From Planctomycetota bacterium (GTDB lineage Bacteria; Planctomycetota; UBA1135; UBA2386): a DNA stretch of 64,000 nt. A program made the position numbers and the translations under genes. Every line of letters begins with the position of its first letter. Position 1 is the first letter of the stretch. Below the pieces are notes generated by a model, which saw only the letters and a list, made by a program, of their open reading frames with translations, did not search any database and had not been told where the DNA came from. Location of the stretch: positions 496,001 to 560,000 of the forward strand of contig JACKHZ010000010.1 in assembly GCA_020638735.1 (NCBI GenBank), given 5' to 3'. Below, in pieces: positions 7,839-17,499 of the stretch.

Positions 7839-9148
7839 GCGCGACGGACGAACGTGGACACGACGCCGCGCGCGAGCGGCTGCTGGACGTGGCGTTGGAG
7901 CAGGTGTTCGCCGACGGCGCGCTGCGCGCGGCGGGTGCGAAGCCGGCGCGGCGAGGGCGATGGTTGGCTGCGGCGGTCGTGTTGCTCGGGCTCGGCGTCG
8001 TCGTCGCCGTAGCGTGGCAGGCGCGTTCTGCCCCGGTGCGCGCGGCGATCGAGCCGCAGGAGCCGCGTCCGCTCGGCGAGGTGGTGCCGGTCAGCGTCAG
8101 CGATCTGCGGCATCTGACCGTCGAGACTTCCGACGCCGACAACGCGATGCTCTACGTCGACGAGATCGAGGGGCTCAGCGAGCTGCGCCGGCTGAGCAAG
8201 CTGCGGCGACTGGTGTTCGTGACGATGCCGACGTGGGGCAACAAGCCGCCTGAACGCAACCAGGACCCGACGGTGTTGGCGCCGCTGCGCGCGATGCGCG
8301 AGCTGGAGGAGCTGCGCCTGTGCGACGTGCTCGGCCTGTCTGCCGCGCACCTCGAACACTTGCGCGAACTGCCGGCGCTGCGCGAGCTCGGACTCGACGG
8401 GGAGATGCTCGACGCAGCCACGCGCGAAGTGCTGTTCGCCCTGCCACACGTCCGTTCGCTGACGTTGCGCGGCTTCGCGATCGACGCGGAGCTGCTCTCG
8501 GGCCTGCGCGCGATGCAGCTGACCGGACTCGAACTCGACGCCTGCCAGGGTTTCGACGGCGCGGCGTGGCGCGCGCTCGCCGAGCTGAAGACGCTGCGCT
8601 CGCTGCGCCTCACCAACCAGGACGGAATGAGCGACGACCGGCCCGAGCTGCCCATGGCCGCGTTCCTGGCGTTCCGGGAGCTGCCTGTGCTGACCGGGCT
8701 CGACCTCGACGAATGTGCGTTCGCCGGCGGCTTGCTGCAGGGGCTGCCCGTCGGTCTGCAGAAGCTGAACCTCGGCGACTACGTGATGACCGCCGACACG
8801 ATCGCGACGCTGAAGCGCCTCGCCTCGCTGCGCGAGCTGCGGTTCCACCACAACGTGCTCGGGGAAGCGGCGATCGACCTGGTGACGTCGCTGCCGCTCG
8901 AACGTCTGATGCTGCGCAGCTGGAGCGATCAGGCCGTGGTCGCCGCGGTCTCGCGACACACGACCCTGCGCGAACTCTGGCTGCACTGTCGCGACGAGAT
9001 CGACCTGGTGCCGCTGACCGGGGCGCCGTTGCTGCGCCGGGTGCACATGCTGGTCGCCGATGGGACCCTGGTGCCGGATGCGCCGGCGATGCTCGAGGCG
9101 TTCAAGAAGCGCGGCCTCGAGGTGACCTGGAGCGACTGGAACGACTGA
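7835..9148 (+). CDS. Membrane protein with extracytoplasmic leucine-rich-repeat domain, sigma-factor partner
   Basis: 437 residues. Residues 1-43 are a short hydrophilic, probably cytoplasmic segment; 44-62 form one membrane helix (WLAAAVVLLGLGVVVAVAW). From about residue 88 onward there are leucine-rich units of about 22-25 residues such as LRAMRELEELRLCDVLGL, HLRELPALRELGLDGEML and LAELKTLRSLRLTNQDGM, ending near residue 430. The position directly behind an ECF sigma gene, with a four-base overlap, suggests it controls that sigma factor. It lacks the HxxxCxxC zinc anti-sigma motif; the short N-terminal region would have to bind the sigma factor. The LRR part would be the outside sensor. That role is inferred from context only. 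Confidence 0.8.
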   Translation: MSATDERGHDAARERLLDVALEQVFADGALRAAGAKPARRGRWLAAAVVLLGLGVVVAVAWQARSAPVRAAIEPQEPRPLGEVVPVSVSDLRHLTVETSDADNAMLYVDEIEGLSELRRLSKLRRLVFVTMPTWGNKPPERNQDPTVLAPLRAMRELEELRLCDVLGLSAAHLEHLRELPALRELGLDGEMLDAATREVLFALPHVRSLTLRGFAIDAELLSGLRAMQLTGLELDACQGFDGAAWRALAELKTLRSLRLTNQDGMSDDRPELPMAAFLAFRELPVLTGLDLDECAFAGGLLQGLPVGLQKLNLGDYVMTADTIATLKRLASLRELRFHHNVLGEAAIDLVTSLPLERLMLRSWSDQAVVAAVSRHTTLRELWLHCRDEIDLVPLTGAPLLRRVHMLVADGTLVPDAPAMLEAFKKRGLEVTWSDWND

Positions 9149-9302
9149 AGGGAGGGACCCGCTGCGTGCCACGGCTTCGCCCCGCCACGCGAGCATCGGT
9201 CGCCCCAGTGCAGGGGCCGTCGATCCGGCCGCCACCGGCACCAATTGCTCGCATCGGCAATTCCGGGTCACGGCAGTGGTGGGGCCTGGGATTGCCTGAT
9301 TG

Positions 9303-11954
9303 ATGGCGATTCCTCGTTCCGTCCGAACTCTCTTCCTGGCACTGGCATGGGCCCTCGCCGGCCCCCTCGTTGCGCAAGTGGGCTATGTCGTCACGAGCTA
9401 TCACGGCGTCAGCGATGCCGTGCACCAGACGAACATCACCAACCTGTCGGCGCTGGGCTACCGGCCGATCTCGCTGGCGGTCGCCGGTGGCCTCGCCAGC
9501 CCCAACTACTCGGCGGTGTGGTGGCAGTCGGCGGGGCCCAACTGGGTGACCGCGCACGGCATGACGGAGAGCCAGTACATCGCAGCGCGTCTCGGTTGGG
9601 TGCTGCAGGGCTATCGGCCGAAGTTGGTGACGGCGAGCGGCAGCGGCACCAACACGGTGTGGGCCGCGGTCTTCGTGCAGGATGGTGTCACCGCCTGGCA
9701 CGACGTCAACATGTCGCTCGCGGCCTTCGAGAGCGATGCCCAGGCGAAGCGCAGCGCCGGCTACCGCCTGGTCAGCTGCGCGACCTACGGCTCGGCGTTG
9801 GCGCCGCGGTTCGCGCCGGTCTACGAGCTCGACGACAGCGTCGCCTGGGGCTGGGAAGCGGACGACAACAGCGTCGAGTTCGCCGAGCACATCGCCGCCC
9901 ACAGCGACGGCGACAACCGGCCGGCGTTCTTCGGCATGCGCGAGACCTCGCGCTACTTCTCGATCTGGCACGACGACCGGGTGGGCGGTTGGGCGTTCGT
10001 CGGCGATCGCACCAGCGCCCAGTTCGCCAACGACAAGCTGGCGATGCAGGCCGCGGGGCTCTATCCGCTGAGCATCGCGGCCGGCGGCAGCGGTGCCAAC
10101 GCGCGCTTCAGCGGCGTGTTCGTCGAGCGCTTCACGCCCTATCCCCGCGCCCTGACGCACTCCGGGCCCGCCAGCCTGCCGCTCGCGTCGTTCGACCAGA
10201 TGATGGACAGCCTGGTGGTGGACAACCGCGTGCGCGCCGCGACGATCGCCGTGATCCGCAACGGCCGGCTGGTGCACACGCGTGGCTACGGCTACGCCGA
10301 GCAGGGTTACCCGCAGGCGACGCCGACCAGCCTGTTCCGCATCGGCAGTATCTCGAAGCCGCTGTGCGGCATGGTCGCTCACGACCTGATCGAGCATGGC
10401 GTCGGCGGCTTGACGCTGACTTCGAACATGGTGAACACGCTGGGCATCGTCACCAGCAACACCTACATCGCCAGCATCACGTTGCAGCAGCTGATGACGC
10501 ACACGTCGGGGCTGGTCAACGCGTTCGACCAGGTCCAGGCGGCGACGTCGGCCAACCCGCCGAGCCCCCTGCCGCCGGACGAGTCGTTCATCGTGCGCCA
10601 TGCCGTGACCGAGATGACGACGCCTGCCGGGCTGTGGAACTACAGCAACGCCGGCATCACCGCAGTCGGGCAGATGGTCGAGCAGGCGAGCGGCATGGAC
10701 TATCCCGTCGCGCTGCAGAACCGTCTGCTCGCGCCGCTCGGCATCACCCGATTCGGTCGCCAGCAGGGGCCGAAGAACCAGCTGTTGCCGGGCGAGGTCA
10801 ACTACCACCTGCGCCACCTGTACCTGCGCTCCGGCAACCTGTTCGCGGACTACCGCCTGTTGGCACCGCAGTACGCCGATCGCTTCTGGGACAGCGCCGG
10901 TGCCGGCGTGACGTCGGCCGTGGACCTCGCGCGCATCATCGCCGGTTGCTTCCAGATCGGCGCCGATTCGCCGGTGTTCGGCACCGCCCGACAGGCGGCG
11001 ATCCTCAATCCCAACACGTTCTATGTGTTCAACGGCCAGGGCACCCAGGCGCGGACCACCGACGGCAGCTGGGGCTGGGGGCAGTATTCGTCCGGCGTCT
11101 ACGTCTACGAGCACGACGGCGCGCAAGACGGGTTCAAGGCCTACTGCATGTTCCGCAGCGACGGCATCGGCGTCGTGACCCTGTTCAACAGCGACGGCAC
11201 CGGCACGCTCGAAGCCGATGATCTCAAACCGGAGATCGAGAACGCGCTCGCCGCTGTGACCTCGTGGCCGACCGTCGACCTGTTTCCCAACTACGGGCTG
11301 CCGTCGTTCCCGCGCTCGCCGACGCTCGGCAGCCACCTGCCCAACACCGTGTCGAACCTCGGCACGACGCCGATCGTGTTCTTCGGCACCAACCTGGACC
11401 AGGTGACCGCGGTGCAGTTCGACAACGTGCAGCTCGTGCAGTCGCTGTCGACGGCCTGGTCGCACGGCTACATCGACCTCGTCAGCCCGACGGTGCTGCA
11501 CGTCTACCCGCCGCAGGGCCTCGCGCCGGGCGTGCACACCGTGCGCGCCTTCTCGGCGGTGGGCGGCAGCAACACGGTCACGGTGCCGTTCCAGCTGGCG
11601 CCGGACTACGCGGTCGCGTCCCAGGACTACGTGATCGGCGGCGCGATGCCGTTCTCGGTGCTGGTGAGCAAGGGGCCGCTCAGCGACCTGTCGTGGGTCG
11701 CGCTCGGCTTCAGCGAGTCGACGCTGCCGTCGATCGCGCCCGGCATCGTCTCGCTCGGCATCGGCAACCAGTTCGCCGATCTGCTGACGACGGATCTGGT
11801 GGCGTTCGATGCGACGACCGGCATCGCGCGGTGGAACTTCCCGGGGTTGTCCGGATGGTCGCACGCCGACGTGCAGGCGATCGCCATCGACTTCCTGGCG
11901 CCGGCGCAGTTTCCGTTGATCACGTCCAACGTGTTCACCGTCGACCGGCTGTGA
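9303..11954 (+). CDS. Secreted serine hydrolase (beta-lactamase/class C PBP family) with N-terminal tandem-repeat domain
   Basis: 883 residues from the ATG at 9303, with a signal peptide ending near PLVAQ. Residues about 27-277 contain repeats resembling the bacterial tandem repeat domain 1 family: GYRPISLAVAGG, GYRPKLVTASGSG, GYRLVSCATYG and a fourth near GLYPLSIAAGGSG. Residues about 297-640 are the hydrolase: SxxK at Ser349-Lys352 (RIGSISKP), YxN at Tyr447-Asn449 (LWNYSNAG), and a late HDG that may serve as the third motif. Residues about 655-883 are beta-rich, beginning with an IPT/TIG-like module (GTTPIVFFGTNLDQVTAVQF). Likely substrates are peptides or esters outside the cytoplasm; antibiotic hydrolysis cannot be assumed for this family. 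Confidence 0.88.
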   Translation: MAIPRSVRTLFLALAWALAGPLVAQVGYVVTSYHGVSDAVHQTNITNLSALGYRPISLAVAGGLASPNYSAVWWQSAGPNWVTAHGMTESQYIAARLGWVLQGYRPKLVTASGSGTNTVWAAVFVQDGVTAWHDVNMSLAAFESDAQAKRSAGYRLVSCATYGSALAPRFAPVYELDDSVAWGWEADDNSVEFAEHIAAHSDGDNRPAFFGMRETSRYFSIWHDDRVGGWAFVGDRTSAQFANDKLAMQAAGLYPLSIAAGGSGANARFSGVFVERFTPYPRALTHSGPASLPLASFDQMMDSLVVDNRVRAATIAVIRNGRLVHTRGYGYAEQGYPQATPTSLFRIGSISKPLCGMVAHDLIEHGVGGLTLTSNMVNTLGIVTSNTYIASITLQQLMTHTSGLVNAFDQVQAATSANPPSPLPPDESFIVRHAVTEMTTPAGLWNYSNAGITAVGQMVEQASGMDYPVALQNRLLAPLGITRFGRQQGPKNQLLPGEVNYHLRHLYLRSGNLFADYRLLAPQYADRFWDSAGAGVTSAVDLARIIAGCFQIGADSPVFGTARQAAILNPNTFYVFNGQGTQARTTDGSWGWGQYSSGVYVYEHDGAQDGFKAYCMFRSDGIGVVTLFNSDGTGTLEADDLKPEIENALAAVTSWPTVDLFPNYGLPSFPRSPTLGSHLPNTVSNLGTTPIVFFGTNLDQVTAVQFDNVQLVQSLSTAWSHGYIDLVSPTVLHVYPPQGLAPGVHTVRAFSAVGGSNTVTVPFQLAPDYAVASQDYVIGGAMPFSVLVSKGPLSDLSWVALGFSESTLPSIAPGIVSLGIGNQFADLLTTDLVAFDATTGIARWNFPGLSGWSHADVQAIAIDFLAPAQFPLITSNVFTVDRL

Positions 11955-11987
11955 CCGCCTCGGGCCGCCCTGGCAGCCCGTCTCGAC

Positions 11988-12377
11988 TCACGCCGGGCTG
12001 AAGCCCTCGGGCAGCACCTTGCTGCGCACCTTCTTGGCCAGCTTCGACGCCTCGACCGCGTCCTCGAGCACCGACTCGAGCACGGCGATGTAGTCGAGGT
12101 AGCGCTTCTTGCCCTCGTCGCTGAGACGGCACAGCGTCTGCGGCCGGCGCCCGCGGTAGCCCTTGTGGATCTCGACGATGCCGGCCTCCTGCAGCACCGT
12201 CAGGTGCCGGGACAGGTTGCCGTCGGTCAGGTTGCACAGCGACTTGAGGTCGGTGAACAAGAGGCCGTCGGCGCGCGCCGCCAGCGACGTGACGATGCCG
12301 AGCCGCGCCTTCTCGTGCAGGACCCGGTCGAGGCCTTCGTAGGCGTAGCGACCTTCGTCGGGCAGGTTGTCGTTCAT
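11988..12377 (-). CDS. Winged-helix transcriptional regulator
   Basis: 129 residues. The fold is a winged helix of the ArsR/MarR-like HTH type found in small regulators: LGIVTSLAARADGLLFTDLK, then the recognition helix LTDGNLSRHLTVLQEAGIVE and a basic wing GYRGRRPQTLCRLSDEGKKR. Its ATG overlaps the stop of the membrane-protein gene by four bases (ATGA), so the two form one operon read leftward from 13021. Regulators in such pairs commonly repress their own operon; no operator is obvious here. It faces the serine hydrolase gene end to end. Confidence 0.88.
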   Translation of the reverse strand: MNDNLPDEGRYAYEGLDRVLHEKARLGIVTSLAARADGLLFTDLKSLCNLTDGNLSRHLTVLQEAGIVEIHKGYRGRRPQTLCRLSDEGKKRYLDYIAVLESVLEDAVEASKLAKKVRSKVLPEGFSPA

Positions 12378-13021
12378 CGGTCGGTCTCCATGCCATCGTC
12401 GCCGATGGCGCTGGCGAAGCGGAACTCGGCGCGTTCGTGGTGCCACCACAGGATCGCGGCGAGCGCGAGCTGGCCCGCGGCGAACGGCAGGCCCATCGCC
12501 CACGGGTCGAGCGCGGCCTCGCCGAACCACAGGCATACGGTGCCGGTGGCGACGAAGCTGACGCCGACCAGGAACGCCGGCGCCGGCAGCAGTCGGTGCG
12601 CGGCGAGGTTGCCGAGGCCGAACAGCAGCTGCCACAGGCCCGGCAGCAGCCACAGCATGTGCGGGATGCGCGCGACGACGAACCACGTGACGATCGCGCC
12701 GACCACCAGGCTCGGCGCGAACTGCCGCACGGCCAGCCAGGCGTTGGCGACGCTGAGGTTCATCGGGCAGCGCAGCGTGCGGCGCGCGACCACCGCGCTG
12801 GCGAGCACGCCGCTGAGCAGTGCGGCGCTGCACCAGATCAGCAGGTAGCGACGCGGGTAGGACAGCGGCTCCTCGAGCAGGAACTGTTGCAGGATCGCGG
12901 CTGTGATCGCCAGCAGGCCGGAGACCGCGACCGGTACGGCGCGCAGGCTCTTCAGGTGTTCGGTCGCGGCCAGTTGGCTGCGGATCGTCGTGATCTGGTC
13001 GATCGCATCGCGGAGGTGCAT
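12374..13021 (-). CDS. Multi-pass membrane protein coupled to the winged-helix regulator
   Basis: 215 residues from the ATG at 13021; an ATG 48 bases upstream on the coding strand would also be in frame. There are about five to six membrane helices, including VAVSGLLAITAAILQQFLLE, YLLIWCSAALLSGVLASAVV, SLVVGAIVTWFVVARIPHML, FLVGVSFVATGTVCLWF and a last one near GQLALAAILWW. No family motif is recognised. Pairs of a small winged-helix protein and a membrane protein of about this size are widespread in bacteria, but the membrane partner usually has no assigned function. The 136-base gap to the divergent VIT gene should hold both promoters. Confidence 0.8.
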   Translation of the reverse strand: MHLRDAIDQITTIRSQLAATEHLKSLRAVPVAVSGLLAITAAILQQFLLEEPLSYPRRYLLIWCSAALLSGVLASAVVARRTLRCPMNLSVANAWLAVRQFAPSLVVGAIVTWFVVARIPHMLWLLPGLWQLLFGLGNLAAHRLLPAPAFLVGVSFVATGTVCLWFGEAALDPWAMGLPFAAGQLALAAILWWHHERAEFRFASAIGDDGMETDR

Positions 13022-13157
13022 GGACGGGTCCCGGGTGAGAGTGGCTTTGTGGTGGAAAGTATGCGGCATCGCAGGTGCTGGCAAGGGGGCCTTACCGAGC
13101 GCTTACCCGCAAGAGGCGAACTGGCGCGTCTGATGTCCCGAACAAGGAAGCACGCCC

Positions 13158-15494
13158 ATGAGAACCCATACCCTCGCGCTCCTGACCTGCCTCGCCGGCC
13201 TTTCCGCCGTTGCGAACGGCTTGCCCGCGCAGATCGCGCCGTACCCGATCCGTCAGTCCGATCCGTTCGCACACCATTACCAGTGGGTGGTGCCCAGCCG
13301 CTCGGTGCTCGCCCCGGTCGGCGCCACGCCCGTGCGTATCGCCGCCGCCACGGCCAACGTCCGGATCCACGACCGCGCCGCGACCACGACCATCGAGTTC
13401 GAGGTGCACAACCCGGCCGGGACCCAGCAAGAAGCCGTGCTGCTGCTGCCGGTGCCGGACGGCGCCGCGGTGTCGCAGTTCGCGTTCGAGGGCGCCGCCG
13501 CCGAGCCGACTGCGCAGGTGCTGCCGCGTGACGAGGCGCGCAAGCTCTACGACCAGATCACGGCGCGGCTGAAGGACCCGGCGTTGCTCGAGTTCGCCGG
13601 CTACTCGTGCCTGCGCAGCAGCGTCTTCCCGGTGCCCGCCGGCGGGCGGCAGAAGATCCGCCTGACCTACGACCACGTGCTCGACATCGACGCCGACCGC
13701 GTCGACTACGTGCTGCCGCGCAGCGAGATGCTGAGCCTCGACGCGCCGTGGGCGATCACCGTCGAACTCGACGCGCGCGCGCCGATCGGCCTCTGCTACT
13801 CGCCGAGCCACGAACTGGAGACGACGAAGCGCGGTCCCGACAAGCTGCTGGTGCGCGTCAGCGAACAGGCGCGGCGCAACCCGGGCGCGTTCCGCCTCTG
13901 CTACACGACGGTGTCGACCACCGGCGCGCCGACCGCCGCGCTCTACGCCTACCCCGACCCGACCGTGGGCGGCGGCTACTTCCTGCTGATGGCGAGCGCG
14001 CCGAAGGTGGCGCGCAACGAAGCGCTGCGGCGCGAGGTGACGCTGGTGCTCGACCGCTCCGGCAGCATGGCCGGCCGCAAGCTCGAGCAGGCCAAGGCCG
14101 CCGCGCTGCAGATCCTCGAAGGGCTCGGCGACGGCGAAGGCATCCAGGTCATCGACTACGGCAACGACGTCGGCCGCGCGTTCGACCAGCCGATCGCCAA
14201 GGACGCGACGTCGATGCAGCGCGCGCGCGACTTCGTCGCCGCGATCCGCCCGCACGGCGGCACCAACCTGCACGACGCGCTGCTCGAGTCGCTGCGTGCG
14301 CCGGCGATGCCGGGCGCGCTGCCGCTGGTGCTGTTCCTCACCGATGGCTTGCCGACGGTCGGCCCGACCAGCGAACGCGACCTGTTCGCGTTGATCGAGA
14401 AGGGCAACCCGCACAAGCGCCGGGTGTTCTGCTTCGGCGTCGGCAACGACGTCAACGTGCCGCTGCTCGATCGCATCGCCGACGCGACGCGCGCGGTGAC
14501 CACCTACGTGCTCCCCGAAGAGGACGTCGAGGTCAAGGTCGCGCGCACCTTCGCCCGCCTCGACCACCCGGTGCTGGCGTCGCCGGCGCTGACGGCGGTC
14601 GACGCGCAGCACCAGCGCGATGCCCGCATCGCCGAGGTGTTGCCGCGCGCGCTGCCGGACCTGTTCGCCGGCGACCAGCTGGTGGTGCTCGGTCAGTATC
14701 GCGGCGAGGAAGACCTGCGCTTCCGCCTCGAAGGGCAGACGCCCGACGGCCACAAGCAGTTCGAGTTCCGCCTGCCGGTGAGCACGGCGACGACCAGGCA
14801 CGGCTTCGTGCCGCGGCTGTGGGCGAGCCGGCAGATCGGCTTCCTGGTCGACGAGCTGCGGCAGCGCGGCGGCGACCTCGGCGCGCCGTTCGGCCAGCCG
14901 CGCGTCGACCCGTTCGCCGACCCGCGGCTGCGCGAGCTGCGCGACGAGATCCTGCGGTTGTCGACGCGCTTCGGCGTGCTCGGCGAATACACGTCGTTCC
15001 TCGCCACCGAGGGCAGCCGCCTCGACGACTGGAAGGCGCTGACGACGGCGTGCCAGGACAACCTCGCCGGCCGCGCAGTCGCGACGCGCAGCGGCGCCGC
15101 CGCCGTCAACCAGGGCCAGAACCTCTGGTACCAGAAGCAGCAGGTGGCCGCCAACCCGCGCAACTTCTACCTCGACGCCGACAACAACATGGTCGAGCTG
15201 AGCCGCATCCAGCAGGTCTGCGACCGCGCGTTCTTCAAGCGCGGCGACCTGTGGGTCGACGGCAACAGCGTGCTGCGGCAGCAGCTGACGCCCGACCAGA
15301 CGATCGTCTTCGGCACGCCGGCGTTCTTCGCCTTCGCGCACCAGCTCGAGCAGCAGGGGCGCAGCGGCGTGCTGGCGCTCGACGGGCAGATCCTGCTCGA
15401 CCTCGACGGCAAGAACATCCTCGTCACCAGCCAGGTGACACCACCCGTACAGACCCCTTCGCAGCAGAAGCAGAACGACAAGGAGAACCGCTGA
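13158..15494 (+). CDS. Secreted VIT-VWA (inter-alpha-trypsin-inhibitor-like) protein
   Basis: 778 residues with a signal peptide (cleavage near GLPAQ). A VIT domain covers about residues 60-190 (TTIEFEVHNPAGTQQEAVLL, VLPRDEARKLYDQITARLKD). A von Willebrand A domain follows at about 290-470 with an intact MIDAS: VLDRSGSM, the Thr region HGGTNLHDAL, and FLTDGLPT. The remaining 300 residues are beta-rich with a helix RQIGFLVDELRQRGGDLG and RLSTRFGVLGEYTSF, both typical of bacterial VIT/VWA proteins. A start at 13158 is supported by AAGGAAG about ten bases upstream. Its TGA shares one base with the next ATG, so it is coupled to the second VWA gene. Ligand unknown. Confidence 0.9.
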   Translation: MRTHTLALLTCLAGLSAVANGLPAQIAPYPIRQSDPFAHHYQWVVPSRSVLAPVGATPVRIAAATANVRIHDRAATTTIEFEVHNPAGTQQEAVLLLPVPDGAAVSQFAFEGAAAEPTAQVLPRDEARKLYDQITARLKDPALLEFAGYSCLRSSVFPVPAGGRQKIRLTYDHVLDIDADRVDYVLPRSEMLSLDAPWAITVELDARAPIGLCYSPSHELETTKRGPDKLLVRVSEQARRNPGAFRLCYTTVSTTGAPTAALYAYPDPTVGGGYFLLMASAPKVARNEALRREVTLVLDRSGSMAGRKLEQAKAAALQILEGLGDGEGIQVIDYGNDVGRAFDQPIAKDATSMQRARDFVAAIRPHGGTNLHDALLESLRAPAMPGALPLVLFLTDGLPTVGPTSERDLFALIEKGNPHKRRVFCFGVGNDVNVPLLDRIADATRAVTTYVLPEEDVEVKVARTFARLDHPVLASPALTAVDAQHQRDARIAEVLPRALPDLFAGDQLVVLGQYRGEEDLRFRLEGQTPDGHKQFEFRLPVSTATTRHGFVPRLWASRQIGFLVDELRQRGGDLGAPFGQPRVDPFADPRLRELRDEILRLSTRFGVLGEYTSFLATEGSRLDDWKALTTACQDNLAGRAVATRSGAAAVNQGQNLWYQKQQVAANPRNFYLDADNNMVELSRIQQVCDRAFFKRGDLWVDGNSVLRQQLTPDQTIVFGTPAFFAFAHQLEQQGRSGVLALDGQILLDLDGKNILVTSQVTPPVQTPSQQKQNDKENR

Positions 15495-16777
15495 TGTTCC
15501 GCACCCTCGCAACCGTTTCCGCATTCGTCGGCCTGTGCGCCGCGCAGGCGCCGATGCCGATCGTGCCGCCGCAGTTGAAGCCGTCCGCCGGAAAGGCGCC
15601 CGCCAACGCGAGCAAGCCGGCGGTCGCACCGATCGTCGCCGCCAATCCGTCGCGGGCGATCGACCTCGTCATCTGCCTCGACGTCAGCGGCAGCATGGAC
15701 GGTCTGCTGAACGCCGCGCGGCAGAACCTGTGGGCGGTCGTCAACGAGATGGCGACGCTGCAGCCGGCGCCCGAGTTGCGCGTCGCGCTGCTGACCTACG
15801 GCTGCCCGCTCTACGGCGCCGAATCGGGCTTCGTCGCGATCCAGACGGGGCTGACCAACGACCTCGACACGGTGTCGCAGAAGCTGTTCGCGCTGAGCAC
15901 CAACGGCGGCGACGAGTTCGTCGCGCGCGTCGTCAAGCGCGCGCTCGACGACCTCGAGTGGTCCAAGGACCCGCAGGCGCTGAAGCTGATCTTCGTCGCC
16001 GGCAACGAGCCCGCGACGCAGGACCCGATGCTCGACGCGATGGCGATGAGCAAGGCGGCGATCGAGCAGGAGATCATCGTCAACACGATCTTCTGCGGCG
16101 AGCAGAACAAGCCCGAGGCCGAGGGCTGGCGCAACGTGGCCAAGCTCGCCGACGGCAAGTTCGCGGCGATCGAGCAGGACACCGCGGTGGTCATCGAGAC
16201 GCCGTTCGACAAGCAGCTCGGCGAGCTGAGCCTCGCGCTCAACACCACCTACATGCCGTACGGGCAGAATCGCACCGTATGGGCCGCCAACCAGGTCGCG
16301 CAGGACAACAACGCCAGTTCGCTGAACCTCGCGGCGTTCGCCGCGCGCTGCCAGACCAAGGCCAGCAGCCTCTACATCAATCCGGCCTTCGACCTGGTCG
16401 ACGCCTGCAAGCAGGCCGAGTTCAAGCTCGCCGACGTCAAGAAGGAGGACCTCGCCGAAGAGCTGCGCGCGCTGAGCGTCGTGGACCTGCAGAAGCGCAT
16501 CGACGAGATGGGCAAGAAGCGCGGTGAGCTGCAGAAGCAGGTCGCGGCGCTCGGCAAGCAGCGCGACGAGTTCGTCGAGGCCGAGCGCAAGAAGCTCGGT
16601 GAGGCCGGGGAGAAGGCGTTCGACAAGGTGATGCTCGACTCGGTGCGCACGCAGGCGGCGAGCCGCGGCTTCACCCGCAAGGTCGAAGAGGCGGCGCCGA
16701 AGGCCGAGGAGAAGGTGGAGGAGAAGCCGGTCGAGAAGCCGGCCGAGAAGCCGATCCACGAAGGCGGCCACGAGTAG
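15494..16777 (+). CDS. Secreted VWA-domain protein with C-terminal coiled coil
   Basis: 427 residues. A signal peptide (ends near CAAQ) and a Pro/Ala linker precede a VWA domain at about residues 55-250. Its MIDAS is intact (CLDVSGSMDGLL) and the domain includes LRVALLTYGCPLYG and STNGGDEFVARVVKRAL. The region 320-395 is a long charged helix with DLQKRIDEMGKKRGELQKQV, likely coiled coil. The tail is a Glu/Lys/Pro run (KVEEKPVEKPAEKP) that may be a flexible spacer. The start codon overlaps the stop of the VIT-VWA gene by one base, so the two are made together. The response regulator begins 17 bases after the stop. Confidence 0.88.
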   Translation: MFRTLATVSAFVGLCAAQAPMPIVPPQLKPSAGKAPANASKPAVAPIVAANPSRAIDLVICLDVSGSMDGLLNAARQNLWAVVNEMATLQPAPELRVALLTYGCPLYGAESGFVAIQTGLTNDLDTVSQKLFALSTNGGDEFVARVVKRALDDLEWSKDPQALKLIFVAGNEPATQDPMLDAMAMSKAAIEQEIIVNTIFCGEQNKPEAEGWRNVAKLADGKFAAIEQDTAVVIETPFDKQLGELSLALNTTYMPYGQNRTVWAANQVAQDNNASSLNLAAFAARCQTKASSLYINPAFDLVDACKQAEFKLADVKKEDLAEELRALSVVDLQKRIDEMGKKRGELQKQVAALGKQRDEFVEAERKKLGEAGEKAFDKVMLDSVRTQAASRGFTRKVEEAAPKAEEKVEEKPVEKPAEKPIHEGGHE

Positions 16778-16794
16778 ACTGCGCCCCCGATCCC

Positions 16795-17499
16795 ATGACC
16801 AAGACCGTGCTCGTCGTCGAGGACGATCCCGCGATCCGTCGCGGGCTCGTCGATACCCTGCAGTTCGCAGGCTACACGGTGATCGCCTGCGCCGACGGCG
16901 GCGAAGGCATGTCCGTGGCGCTGGCGGCGGCGCTCGACCTGGTGGTGCTCGACGTGATGCTGCCGGTGCACGACGGCTTCACCATCCTCGCCGAGGTGCG
17001 CAAGGCGCGGCCGCAGCTGCCGGTGATCCTGGTCACCGCGCGCGGCGCCGAGCAGGACCGCGTGCACGGGTTGACCAACGGCGCCGACGACTACGTGGTC
17101 AAGCCGTTCTCGTCGAAGGAGCTGCTGGCGCGCGTCGGCGCGGTGCTGCGGCGCAGCGCCGAGCGGCCGACCGACGTCGGTCACGTGATCGTGCGCGGCC
17201 GGGCCATCGACTTCGAGCGGCGCGAGGTCGAGCGGCCCGACCGTTCGCGCGTGCAGCTGTCCGAGCGCGAGTCCGAGTTGCTGCGCTACCTGGTCAAGAA
17301 CCGCGGCCGGGCGATCGCTCGCGCCGAGCTGCTCGAACGCGTCTGGGGCCTGCCGACCGGCGGTGACTCGTCGACGCGCGCCGTCGACATGCACATCGTC
17401 AACCTGCGCGGCAAGCTCGCCGACCCGTCGGAGGCGCCGGAGGTGGTGCTGACGGTGCGCGGCAAGGGCTACATGATGGCGCCCGAGGAGCGCACGTGA
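16795..17499 (+). CDS. OmpR-family response regulator
   Basis: 234 residues. The receiver domain (1-118) has the acidic pocket ED-D at residues 9-11, the phosphoacceptor Asp53 in VVLDVMLP, Thr81 and Lys103 in VVKPFSSKE. The C-terminal winged-helix effector (about 140-230) has LSERESELLRYLVKNRGRAI, then the recognition part TRAVDMHIVNLRGKLAD and the wing VRGKGYMM. Its stop overlaps the start of the kinase gene by four bases, so the cognate pairing is almost certain. The upstream VWA genes are on the same strand and 17 bases away. Confidence 0.95.
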   Translation: MTKTVLVVEDDPAIRRGLVDTLQFAGYTVIACADGGEGMSVALAAALDLVVLDVMLPVHDGFTILAEVRKARPQLPVILVTARGAEQDRVHGLTNGADDYVVKPFSSKELLARVGAVLRRSAERPTDVGHVIVRGRAIDFERREVERPDRSRVQLSERESELLRYLVKNRGRAIARAELLERVWGLPTGGDSSTRAVDMHIVNLRGKLADPSEAPEVVLTVRGKGYMMAPEERT

